The notes under the pieces: generated by a model
What the model was told of the DNA's origin: nothing
Seen by the model: the letters and a program-made list of their open reading frames with translations, nothing else
Databases searched by the model: none
Shown: in pieces, positions 7,346 to 14,774 of the stretch
Position numbering within the stretch: position 1 is the stretch's first letter
Layout of the letters: every line of letters begins with the position of its first letter
Assembly: GCA_035406685.1 (NCBI GenBank)
Contig: DAONLM010000043.1
Location: 1-16,676, forward strand
Origin: DAONLM01 sp035406685
Lineage (GTDB): Bacteria > Spirochaetota > GWE2-31-10 > MWDO01
Length of the DNA: 16,676 nt
Direction of reading: 5' to 3'
Program-made: the position numbers and the translations under genes

Positions 7346-7636
7346 GATATCCCCCCTTATGCTACGATATATGTCATATATATATTTATAAAAATAATCG
7401 TTATATTATATTCCATCTTCTTGTAGGGACTTATTCTATAATTTTAAAATATCTGTTCTATTTTTATAAAAATAATTGTTATGTTATTAAGATATCCCCC
7501 TTTTAGTGGGACATATGTCGCATATACTCATTTATAAAAAATAATAGTTATGTTATAATAATGTCCAGTTTAACAATACGACATATGTCGGAGATATATT
7601 TTAAAAAAACAATAGTTATATTATAAATAATATTCC
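7346..7636 (+). repeat. Left tandem array of four degenerate ~70-bp units with GACATATGTC palindromes
   Basis: This gap between divergent trmB and the lipoprotein gene holds four related units at about 7346-7414, 7415-7490, 7491-7565 and 7566-7636. The fullest unit has GATATCCCCC (7491-7500), then GGGACATATGTCG with palindrome GACATATGTC (7510-7519), then a tail close to TTTATAAAAAATAATAGTT and TTATA, then TCC. Unit 4 has the 12-bp perfect palindrome CGACATATGTCG (7579-7590). Unit 1 has GATATCCCCCC (7346-7356) and a decayed ATATATGTC; unit 2 keeps mainly the tail. No open reading frame is convincing here. The remaining 7637-7743 shows nothing clear. Confidence 0.75.
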
Positions 7637-7743
7637 TATTCTCACTTCTCGATATATTTATTTATACTTGATTTTAGCATATTTTTTAATAACATTCTAT
7701 TCTTTTATATATTTTTTAATATTAAATCTAATAATAAAAATTT

Positions 7744-7772
7744 TTGACAATAATAGCTCTTTTTGATATTTA
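7744..7772 (+). promoter_or_regulatory. Putative promoter of the lipoprotein-transglycosylase pair
   Basis: TTGACA at 7744-7749 is followed after 17 bases by TATTTA at 7767-7772. Transcription would then begin around 7779, almost on the ATG at 7781, which has no ribosome binding site before it. This suggests leaderless or near-leaderless translation. The -10 is only a partial match. Confidence 0.45.
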
Positions 7773-7780
7773 GAAAAATA

Positions 7781-8821
7781 ATGAAATACCTTTATCTTTT
7801 TTTAAGTTTCTTTATTCTCTTTTTTACAAATTGCAAAATGAGTGAGCAATATCTATTTAATTTTCAGACAAAATATGAAAAAGAGTATATAGTAAAACTT
7901 AAATATGAATATGAAAATCTTAATGAAATTCAACAAAAAATAAATTGGGTATATGATACTGTTGATTTTTTTAAACAATTTAATAGAAATATCGAATTAA
8001 AAATATTTTTAGGCGAATATGCAGAAAAAGAGAAAAATAAAAGATTTAAATCATATTTGTATTTTTTAATTTCTAATTTATATTGGGAAGAAGATAAGAA
8101 AGAAGCATCTTTTTTTTATATTAAAAAAATTGATCCAGACCATTATGATCTTGAATACAACTCTCAGTCAATCGGATATACAATTGCGTTAAGAGTTATA
8201 AGTATGAATGTTCCATTTCGAGATAAGGAGTATATGTATAATCTCCTTTTAAAAAAATATTCTGATATGATAGATATACCTTATACGGCTTACGAACTTG
8301 CAAAATTATATAAAACTAATCTGGATATTGAGAAAGCAATAGAGACATTGAAATATATAATTAATTTTGTAAATAATTCAAAAAATGTTGAAGACTCTGT
8401 AAATATTTCCGAAATAAAGAGAGAGGTTGATTTTTACTATATGAAAAAAAATTGGATATATAATGATCTTGAGGATTTAATAAATAATATTAAATATGCC
8501 ATTATTACAAAAAATGTTACTTTATTGAGTAATTATGTTTCAAAAATAAATTTTTCCTGTAGTATTTATAATAAGTCTCTTATGCAACAATGGGGTTGGA
8601 ATCAATTAGCCATAGATAGATTCTGGAATTCAAATATTGTTTTTTCGTCTAAATTAGAAGATATATCCAATGAAAATGAGGCATATTTAAAGACCTTTAA
8701 TTGGGGATTTCCTCAACTAACAACATGGTATTTTTATTTTAAAAGGGTAAATTATCCTTATGATAAATCAATAGATAGGGGATGGGAATGGGCTGGAATA
8801 ATATTTGGGGATATGTTTTAG
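7781..8821 (+). CDS. Lipoprotein of unknown function, helical-repeat (TPR-like), paired with MltD-type transglycosylase
   Basis: From the ATG at 7781 the product is 346 residues with a clear lipoprotein signal: MKYLYLFLSFFILFFTNC, Cys18 being the lipidation site. An in-frame TTG at 7763 would add six residues but overlaps the likely -10 box and lacks an RBS, so ATG is preferred. The body is rich in Tyr, Lys and Glu and appears mostly helical; segments such as YTAYELAKLYKTNLDIEKAIETLKYI look like TPR helices. The C-terminal part ends in a Trp-rich block, QQWGWNQLAIDRFWNS ... RGWEWAGIIFG, probably conserved among relatives. The last 40 bases overlap the transglycosylase gene in another frame, so translation is coupled. 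A role in guiding or controlling the transglycosylase is inference. The family is not identified. Confidence 0.6.
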   Translation: MKYLYLFLSFFILFFTNCKMSEQYLFNFQTKYEKEYIVKLKYEYENLNEIQQKINWVYDTVDFFKQFNRNIELKIFLGEYAEKEKNKRFKSYLYFLISNLYWEEDKKEASFFYIKKIDPDHYDLEYNSQSIGYTIALRVISMNVPFRDKEYMYNLLLKKYSDMIDIPYTAYELAKLYKTNLDIEKAIETLKYIINFVNNSKNVEDSVNISEIKREVDFYYMKKNWIYNDLEDLINNIKYAIITKNVTLLSNYVSKINFSCSIYNKSLMQQWGWNQLAIDRFWNSNIVFSSKLEDISNENEAYLKTFNWGFPQLTTWYFYFKRVNYPYDKSIDRGWEWAGIIFGDMF

Positions 8822-10092
8822 TTTTTTTATTTTTGAATAGCATTATTTATTCTTATGCTGATTTAAATAATAATGAAGATAATATTTTGGATATCTCTTA
8901 TGAGATCTCTTTAGAAGAGGCTTTCTTAAAAAATCTAATAAAAAAAATACAAAAAGATGATGTCTCAAAAGATAAATTTAAAGAGCATGCTATTTTTTTT
9001 ATAGAAAATACAATCCAGAATACTCTAAATGATAGTAGTAAGAAAGAGGATTTGTCACAAGACACTACGGGTGATGAAAATGAATATTTTCTTTATGAAG
9101 ATAATCTTTATAAAGATAATATTGAAGAAAAAGAGGCTATGGGGGTCTTTAAGATTATAGAAAATGAATATATTGATAGATATGTAAAATTCTGGTCCAC
9201 ACCGAAAAAAATTCAGTTTATTCAGGAATCTTTAAATAGAGGAAGAATTTTTATTAAAGAAATAAAAGAGATTTTTAAAGAAGAGGGACTTCCGGAGGAA
9301 CTTGCATATTTACCAATAATTGAGTCGGGCTTTAAAAATAACGCTTATTCGAGAGCAAAGGCTGTTGGTCCCTGGCAATTTATACCTCACACAGCTAAAT
9401 GGATGGGAATGAAAATGGATATATGGATTGATGAAAGAAGAGACCCGGTAATTTCTGCAAGATATGCGGCAAAATATTTAAAATTTCTTTATGGAATCTT
9501 TAATGATTGGTATCTGGCATTAGCAGCATACAATCATGGTGGTTTTAATATAAAAAAAAGCATAAAAAGAGCTAATAGTAAAGATTATTTTGACTTAATT
9601 AGACTTAGAGCGATACCTAAGGAAACAAGGAGTTATGTGACTTCATTTATTTCTGTTTTGCTTATTTTAAATTCTAAAGAAAATTATAACCTTGAATATG
9701 AAGAAGAAGAGATAAATTATGACTATGTCACTTTACCATTCATGGCACCAGCCTATCTTGTTGCCCAACATTCTGACATGAATTATAAAGAATTTATGGA
9801 ATTAAATCCATCTTTAATATCTGGTTTTGTTCCAGAAGAGAATTATCAATACAGGATTAGACTTCCAAAAGAGAAGATCGAGATCTTAAATTCAAATCTT
9901 GAAAAACTAAAAAAAGAATCCTGTTATAGTTATATTCCATATACAGTAAAAGAGGGTGATACTCTATCAATGATATCTCAAAGATATGGAATTTCTATCT
10001 TTATTATAATGAAAATAAATAATATTAAAAATCCATCATATTTAAGGATTGGGCAAAGAATTTATATACCAAAATTAAAACAGAATAGCTAA
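8782..10092 (+). CDS. mltD: Membrane-bound lytic transglycosylase (MltD-like), SLT domain plus LysM
   Basis: The 436-residue product cleaves peptidoglycan glycan strands by forming 1,6-anhydro ends. After a signal peptide (about residues 9-26, ending YSYA), an acidic linker runs to ~120. The SLT lysozyme-like domain spans ~140-290, with catalytic Glu181 in LPIIESGF, then GPWQF (196-200) and AAYNHGG (249-254, the 'AYN.G' motif). A LysM peptidoglycan-binding domain (YTVKEGDTLSMISQRYG to IGQRIYIPK, ~387-431) ends the protein. The signal has no lipobox Cys, so the protein may be periplasmic or membrane-anchored by its signal. ATG at 8788, with AGGGG six bases upstream, is an equally good start. 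The gene overlaps the upstream lipoprotein gene by 40 bases. MltD usually carries one to three LysM domains; here only one is clear. Confidence 0.88.
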   Translation: MGMGWNNIWGYVLVFLFLNSIIYSYADLNNNEDNILDISYEISLEEAFLKNLIKKIQKDDVSKDKFKEHAIFFIENTIQNTLNDSSKKEDLSQDTTGDENEYFLYEDNLYKDNIEEKEAMGVFKIIENEYIDRYVKFWSTPKKIQFIQESLNRGRIFIKEIKEIFKEEGLPEELAYLPIIESGFKNNAYSRAKAVGPWQFIPHTAKWMGMKMDIWIDERRDPVISARYAAKYLKFLYGIFNDWYLALAAYNHGGFNIKKSIKRANSKDYFDLIRLRAIPKETRSYVTSFISVLLILNSKENYNLEYEEEEINYDYVTLPFMAPAYLVAQHSDMNYKEFMELNPSLISGFVPEENYQYRIRLPKEKIEILNSNLEKLKKESCYSYIPYTVKEGDTLSMISQRYGISIFIIMKINNIKNPSYLRIGQRIYIPKLKQNS

Positions 10093-10139
10093 GTTTTCTA
10101 AGATTAAAAAATTATATACCTTATTTAATTTTTATTATA

Positions 10140-10459
10140 TTGTAAAGATAAATATTTTATACCTCTTATTATAATTGTGAAAAATCGAATAACAAGGGAT
10201 ATCTGTGTAATAAAATTGTAAGATGAATGGATAAAAAGGCTATCATATTTTATAAAATAACTATAATTATTTATATATAAAGATGAGATCTGGGATATTT
10301 GTATTTCATAAAGGGGATATCTGTGTAAAATAACTATCATTTTTTTATACAAAGACGTACAGGACATATGTCGTAATACAGGATTTATTTATTAGTATAA
10401 CGTCTATTTTTTATAAAGATATAACATACGACATATGTCCTACTAACTAAAGATATCCC
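10140..10459 (-). repeat. Right array of the same ~70-bp repeat, inverted relative to the left array
   Basis: The gap between convergent mltD and the YmdB-like gene holds units readable on the minus strand. 10459-10381 aligns along about 75 bases with the full left unit at 7491-7565: GATATC, then AGTAGGACATATGTCG, TTTATAAAAAATAG, GTTATA and a terminal ATCC. A second unit at 10380-10321 carries palindrome GACATATGTC (10363-10372). A third at 10320-10238 begins GATATCCCC and keeps the TTATAGTTATTTTATAA tail. A weaker one starts near 10204. GGGATATCTGTGTAA occurs twice on the + strand (10196-10210 and 10314-10328). The first ~45 bases after mltD and 10460-10567 show no hairpin or gene that I can support. 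Confidence 0.7.
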
Positions 10460-10567
10460 ACTCTTATTTATGATAAAAGAATAATATACTCACAAAATAA
10501 ATAACATCAAAAATAAAAGTCAAGAATTTAATATAACTACTATTCTGTAATGAGTTAATTTTAAATC

Positions 10568-11359
10568 TTAAACAAGATCTTTTTTAAATAGTTCAATAGA
10601 AACTGCTTTACCTGTATCTTCTTCTATTTCTGCTATTACTCCCTGTAACTGAATATTCTCACTTACAATTTTCGAATACAAAAACTGACCTGTCTTTATC
10701 TTTTTTATCTCTGTTTCTGGAGAAAGCCCGAATATGCTAATCTTACCGCCACAAAAACCAGCACCAGTAATGACACCTGTATATTGATTAAGTATCCTAT
10801 TGTCTGAGGTAAGAACTCGCAGGTTTGTCCCTATTACCAGTGATGCTTTATTTTCAAGATGCCAGTGCATACATTGTATTTCACTTGTAGTGCCGCCATG
10901 AAAATCCACTATTATTATATTTGTTGTCTCTTTTATTTTCTCAAGAGCCCTATCAACACTAAAAAAAGGATCATTTGCAAATATTTTATTAAAATTTATT
11001 CTTCCGAGAAGATTCAATACAGCAATATGAATATCCTCTTTTATTTTATAGATAGAATATCCCCTCCCAGGTAAAGAAGAGGGAAGATTATAGGGTCTAA
11101 GTAAAAAACCGACTTTTGAAAGAGTCTCTTTTATATCCTTTTTATTAAAAATCATATCACCAGAGGTCAAGACATCAATCCCGGCATTGTGTAATTGAAA
11201 GACTGTATCACTTAATAAGCCATATCCATCAGATGCGCCATCGGCATTTGCAATTACAAAATCAATATTATTTTCTCTTTTTATATCCTTTAATTTTTTT
11301 CTTATCTCTTTTACAGTTGGAATTCCTATAATTTCACCTAAAAAAAGTATTTTTATCAT
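10568..11359 (-). CDS. YmdB-family (TIGR00282-type) metallophosphoesterase homologue with degraded metal site
   Basis: This 263-residue protein follows the YmdB/TIGR00282 phosphodiesterase fold from end to end: MIKILFLGEIIG, DFVIANADGASDGYG, AGIDVLTSGDMIF, LLRPYNLPSSLPGRGY, VLNLLGRINFN, IIIVDFHGGTTSE, LVIGTNLRVLT, YTGVITGAGFCGG. In active members these blocks contain GD, NGEN, GNH, FH and GTHTH ligands. Here they read GE (Glu9), NADG (Asp40/Gly41), GDM (Asp68/Met69), FH (His154 kept) and GTNLR (Asn179/Arg181). Nearly all dinuclear metal ligands are changed, so cyclic-nucleotide phosphodiesterase activity is unlikely. The start ATG at 11359 has AAGG six bases upstream. It lies just downstream of fabG, beyond a hairpin terminator. 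A C-terminal extension (LQGVIAEIEEDTGKAVSIELF) is present. Confidence 0.8.
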   Translation of the reverse strand: MIKILFLGEIIGIPTVKEIRKKLKDIKRENNIDFVIANADGASDGYGLLSDTVFQLHNAGIDVLTSGDMIFNKKDIKETLSKVGFLLRPYNLPSSLPGRGYSIYKIKEDIHIAVLNLLGRINFNKIFANDPFFSVDRALEKIKETTNIIIVDFHGGTTSEIQCMHWHLENKASLVIGTNLRVLTSDNRILNQYTGVITGAGFCGGKISIFGLSPETEIKKIKTGQFLYSKIVSENIQLQGVIAEIEEDTGKAVSIELFKKDLV

Positions 11360-11381
11360 ATACTTACCTTCAATAAATAAT

Positions 11382-11407
11382 AAACCGACGACATAAGTCG
11401 CCGGTTT
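11382..11407 (-). terminator. Terminator or attenuator after fabG
   Basis: An 11-bp stem pairs AAACCGACGAC (11382-11392) with GTCGCCGGTTT (11397-11407) around the loop ATAA. The internal A-C mismatch becomes a G-U pair in the minus-strand RNA, so the structure is best in the direction of fabG, whose stop is 24 bases upstream. T-rich sequence (TTTATTATTTATT) follows. The YmdB-like gene starts 22 bases further on, so termination may be partial. Confidence 0.7.
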
Positions 11408-11430
11408 TTTTATATATTTAGAATTTAATT

Positions 11431-12174
11431 CTATCTTAACATTAAACCACCATCAACAACAATAACCTGACCAGTTATGTATTTTGCTCTGTCAGATGCT
11501 AAAAAAGCAACAGCCTCAGCAATATCCTCTGGTAAACCAGCCTTTTCCATTGGTATTAACTTTAAAAATTCCTCTCTTGCCTTATCAGAAACTGCCTTTG
11601 TCATATCAGTATCTATAAAACCCGGAGCAACTGCATTAACTGTAATGTTTCTCTTTGCGACCTCTGCAGCTAAGGTCTTTGTCAATCCAATAATACCGGC
11701 CTTTGATGCTGCATAATTTGCCTGACCAACGTTACCCCTTAATCCAACAATAGAAGACATATTGACAATTCTTCCATACTTTTCTCTCATCATAAGCAAT
11801 ATAGCCTCTTTTGACACTAAAAAGACACTTCTTAAATTTACATTTATTACAGCATCAAAATCTTCTGCACTCATTCTCATAGAGAGAGTATCTTTAGTAA
11901 TACCTGCATTGTTTACACAGATATCAAGTTTACCAAATTTTTCAGTGATTGTCTTAAATAGAGATTTTACATCACTCTCTTTTGAGATATCCCCAGCTAC
12001 TCCTATTGCCTGCACATTGTATTTTGAAGCAATCTCTTTTGCAACCTCTTCAATCTTATTGCTAGTTGCAGTAAGTATAAGATTTGCTCCATCTTTTGCA
12101 AGCCTTTCTGCTATTGAATATCCAATCCCTCTTGAAGCACCTGTTACCAATGCTACTTTATCTTTAAATTCCAT
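11431..12174 (-). CDS. fabG: 3-oxoacyl-[acyl-carrier-protein] reductase FabG
   Basis: This 247-residue short-chain dehydrogenase is a standard FabG, which reduces 3-oxoacyl-ACP to 3-hydroxyacyl-ACP with NADPH. The Rossmann motif TGASRGIG (11-18), NNAGITKD (88-95), Asn113 in NVNLRSVF, Ser141 in NMSSIVG and Tyr154/Lys158 in YAASK form the complete catalytic set. The PGFIDTDMT segment and the C-terminal YITGQVIVVDGGLML match FabG closely. Its RBS is AGGGGG five bases before the ATG, and its start is 12 bases after the fabF stop, so the two are co-transcribed. In this cluster it may act as the ketoreductase of a dedicated pathway rather than of bulk fatty acid synthesis. Confidence 0.93.
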   Translation of the reverse strand: MEFKDKVALVTGASRGIGYSIAERLAKDGANLILTATSNKIEEVAKEIASKYNVQAIGVAGDISKESDVKSLFKTITEKFGKLDICVNNAGITKDTLSMRMSAEDFDAVINVNLRSVFLVSKEAILLMMREKYGRIVNMSSIVGLRGNVGQANYAASKAGIIGLTKTLAAEVAKRNITVNAVAPGFIDTDMTKAVSDKAREEFLKLIPMEKAGLPEDIAEAVAFLASDRAKYITGQVIVVDGGLMLR

Positions 12175-12186
12175 ATTTTCCCCCTT

Positions 12187-13494
12187 TTATTCTTTAAATT
12201 TTTTTACAAGAATAACTGCATTATGTCCACCAAAACCAAAAGAATTGCTCATTGCATAATTAACAGTTCTTTCTCTCATTTTATGTGGAACATAATCTAA
12301 ATCCATGCCCTCATCTGGATTGTCAAGATTTATTGTTGGTGGAATTTTATCTTCCTGACATGCCTTTGCTATAACCATTGCTTCAAAAGCTCCAGCACCT
12401 CCCAATAAATGTCCAGACATTGATTTTGTAGAACTTACGCATAATTTTTTTGCATGTTCTCCAAATAACTCTTTTATCGCATTTGTCTCCATTTTATCAT
12501 TGGCATCAGTTGATGTTCCATGAGCATTTATGTAGTCAACTTCCTCTTTTCTTATGCCAGCCATATCGATGGCATCTTTCATTGCCCTTATTGCACCTTT
12601 GCCACTCGGCTCTGGTGAGGTTATATGATATGCGTCAGCGGTTAATCCATAGCCAACAACTTCTGCAATAATTTGTACCCCTCTTTTTTTAGCATGTTCT
12701 AATTCTTCAAGCACAATAATTGCACCGCCTTCTCCCATAACAAAGCCATCTCTATCCTTATCAAATGGTCTTGATGCCTTTTTAGGATCTGAATTTCTTG
12801 TTGATAGAGCATGCATATTAGAAAATCCAGCAAATCCTATTTTACAAATAGCCCCCTCAAAACCACCACTGACAATTATATCAGCTCTATTTGACTGAAT
12901 AGCAAGAAAAGCTTCTCCAATCGCATTTGTTCCTGATGCACATGCTGTAACATTACAACTATTTATACCCATGGCATTTATTGATTGAGCAAGCCAACTA
13001 CCAGCAAGATTTGCTATCATCTTTGGAATTAAGAAAGGACTCACTCTTCTTGCACCTTTTGTGATCATTATTTCTACCTGCTCTTGAAAAGTCTTTATAC
13101 CACCAACACCAACTCCAAGCAAAACTCCCATTCTGAAAGGATCATCAATTGCCGGCTTCATATCTTTAAATTCTGGATATATTATCTCATGTTCTTCTGG
13201 ATGCCTCATTGGTATTTTTGCCATTAAAGCAGCCTCAAACATAGCAGCAAATGCCAGTTGTTGATAATAATCCATTTTATTGGCAAGCTTATTATCTATA
13301 TGATAGTTTTCTAAATTAAAATTTTTTACTTTACCACCTATATTACACCTGATACCTTCCATATCAAAGTCTGTAATTGTATCAATCCCGGACTCACCAG
13401 CTAATAATTTTTGCCATGTCTCATTGACATTATTAGCCAAAGGATTAAGTGTGCCCATCCCTGTAATTACCACTCTTCTTTTATTAGAACTCAT
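12187..13494 (-). CDS. fabF: Beta-ketoacyl-[acyl-carrier-protein] synthase II (FabF-type)
   Basis: This 435-residue thiolase-fold enzyme condenses acyl groups with malonyl-ACP. The active-site Cys185 in TACASGTNAIGEA, His325 in NAHGTSTDANDKME, Lys357 in SSTKSMSGH and His362 complete the Cys-His-His set. FVMGEGG (251-257) and SNSFGFGGHNA near the end are typical. Compared with FabF of about 410 residues, it has roughly 20 extra residues between MFEAAL and GVLLGVGVGG (about 93-118, sequence rich in Pro, Glu and His). The start ATG at 13494 lies about 106 bases after the methyltransferase stop. That gap carries a 16-bp palindrome and AT-rich promoter-like sequence, so fabF-fabG may be separately regulated. 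RBS AGGGGGC lies about 6-7 bases upstream. Confidence 0.92.
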   Translation of the reverse strand: MSSNKRRVVITGMGTLNPLANNVNETWQKLLAGESGIDTITDFDMEGIRCNIGGKVKNFNLENYHIDNKLANKMDYYQQLAFAAMFEAALMAKIPMRHPEEHEIIYPEFKDMKPAIDDPFRMGVLLGVGVGGIKTFQEQVEIMITKGARRVSPFLIPKMIANLAGSWLAQSINAMGINSCNVTACASGTNAIGEAFLAIQSNRADIIVSGGFEGAICKIGFAGFSNMHALSTRNSDPKKASRPFDKDRDGFVMGEGGAIIVLEELEHAKKRGVQIIAEVVGYGLTADAYHITSPEPSGKGAIRAMKDAIDMAGIRKEEVDYINAHGTSTDANDKMETNAIKELFGEHAKKLCVSSTKSMSGHLLGGAGAFEAMVIAKACQEDKIPPTINLDNPDEGMDLDYVPHKMRERTVNYAMSNSFGFGGHNAVILVKKFKE

Positions 13495-13525
13495 TCAAAA
13501 GCCCCCTTGTGTTAAATTAAAAATA

Positions 13526-13541
13526 ATGACCATCTGGTCAT
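13526..13541. promoter_or_regulatory. 16-bp palindrome, candidate repressor operator upstream of fabF
   Basis: ATGACCA (13526-13532) and TGGTCAT (13535-13541) form a perfect 7-bp inverted repeat with a 2-base TC spacer. It lies 32 bases before the fabF start. Upstream on the minus strand are TTGACA (complement of 13570-13575) and TATTAT (complement of 13542-13547), which suggests a promoter, although their 22-base spacing is not ideal. The size and symmetry fit a TetR-type operator, and its place before fabF-fabG suggests lipid-responsive control. No regulator gene is in the window. Confidence 0.5.
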
Positions 13542-13600
13542 ATAATAAATTAACATTAATAATAATAATTGTCAATTATAGATATTAAGCTTTTTCTTAT

Positions 13601-14734
13601 CTATTTTTTTGCTATTATTACACCGCCTCTATCACATCCCGGAATTTTATCTCCTGGTATAGCAATAACATCTTTAAATCCAGCCTTTAAAAAGTATTCA
13701 ATCCACTGTTCGGGTCTTAATATTGGTGATAATGGTCTTAAATTTTTATCATCATACTGATTATAACTTGCGAGTAACCCAAATGTTAATTCCATATATC
13801 TGTATAGTTTTCCTTTTGGTGGAGCAATCTCTCCAAGCACTACATACCCATCATTTTTTACTAACTTATACATTGTGTCACATGCTTTTAAAATATCATT
13901 TGTAGCATGCATTACATTTACAGCATATAGAAGATCGGCATTTTCAAGTGCAACTTCCTGTTCCTGTAAATCTTTTGTCACATCTAAAGCCTTAAATTCC
14001 ATAAAATCAAAATAATCTGTAAAATTTTGGGAAGACTTCTTTACAAGCCTTTTATGAATATCAGTAAAAATATATTTCTCAATATATTTTCTTGGATCAT
14101 CAAGGCTTTTTAAAAGTTCTGTTGTTCCATTTCCAGTGCCAGCTCCGATCTCCAGTATATTTATTTTTTTATTAAATACATTCTTTATGAGCTTTGATAC
14201 AGTAACACCCGCCAATTTAGACCAGAATCCATAGACCTTACTCGTAAAATATAGCTCTCCTACTAAAGAAAAGTCACTCCAAGGACCAAACATTACCTCT
14301 TCACCAGAAAGTTTACCTTTAATGAATCTCTTTAATCCACCAATTCCTCTTGCAAGCCATTGCAAGGCTGCCCCTTCTTCTGGAACTTTTCTAACAGCCT
14401 CAACAAGCCATTCAATAGGAGACTGAACATCTGGATCTGGATCATTACAGGTATAAACTCCGTCTGAATAGGATAGAACATTTTCCTCTACTAAAATATC
14501 GAGTAGTTTCTGAAAAACATACTCTGCTGCTGGATTTAAATTGATCTTTTGCCTCATTTCGTCAAAAGTAAGCCTATCCCCTTTTTTAGTAAATAGAGAA
14601 TAGTCCCATAAAATTATTGCCACACTTGCAGCAAAACATACTTTTTGAAATCCCTCTTCTATTTCTGGCCATCTTTCTGGCCATAATCTTCTTGCGTCTT
14701 CTACAAGTTCATTTATTAATTTATCATTTAACAA
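13601..14734 (-). CDS. Stand-alone polyketide-type C-methyltransferase (SAM-dependent)
   Basis: This 377-residue protein has a helical N-terminal region (1-~185, with a winged-helix-like stretch near 50-95) and a class I SAM methyltransferase domain. Motif I is ILEIGAGTGNGT (193-204), followed by YIFTDIHKRLVKKS (221-234) and ALDVTKD (249-255). AVNVMHATNDI (271-281) matches the NVLHAT signature of C-methyltransferase domains inside polyketide synthases, and LGEIA (300-304) follows. His276 and Glu302 fit the His-Glu dyad described for those domains. It starts with TTG at 14734; AAGGAG lies six bases upstream and the only nearby ATG is out of frame. It lies between two ketosynthase genes, 40 bases after the first, consistent with alpha-methylation of a beta-ketoacyl-ACP made by its neighbours. 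O-methylation is less likely but not excluded. Confidence 0.75.
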   Translation of the reverse strand: MLNDKLINELVEDARRLWPERWPEIEEGFQKVCFAASVAIILWDYSLFTKKGDRLTFDEMRQKINLNPAAEYVFQKLLDILVEENVLSYSDGVYTCNDPDPDVQSPIEWLVEAVRKVPEEGAALQWLARGIGGLKRFIKGKLSGEEVMFGPWSDFSLVGELYFTSKVYGFWSKLAGVTVSKLIKNVFNKKINILEIGAGTGNGTTELLKSLDDPRKYIEKYIFTDIHKRLVKKSSQNFTDYFDFMEFKALDVTKDLQEQEVALENADLLYAVNVMHATNDILKACDTMYKLVKNDGYVVLGEIAPPKGKLYRYMELTFGLLASYNQYDDKNLRPLSPILRPEQWIEYFLKAGFKDVIAIPGDKIPGCDRGGVIIAKK

Positions 14735-14774
14735 AATTTACTCCTTAACATTAAAATTTACTGAGATTTAAAAA

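Noticed and set aside
7346..7636. CRISPR array
   Set aside because: The units drift strongly and are contiguous. There are no identical repeats separated by unique spacers of fixed length, and no cas genes are present.
10125..10367. Minus frame of 80 codons in the right repeat array
   Set aside because: It overlaps repeat units, has no convincing start signal and resembles no protein; the DNA-level repeats explain this stretch better.
11762..12259. Plus frame of 165 codons opposite fabG
   Set aside because: It lies antisense to the fully conserved fabG and crosses into fabF; no family motif or RBS.
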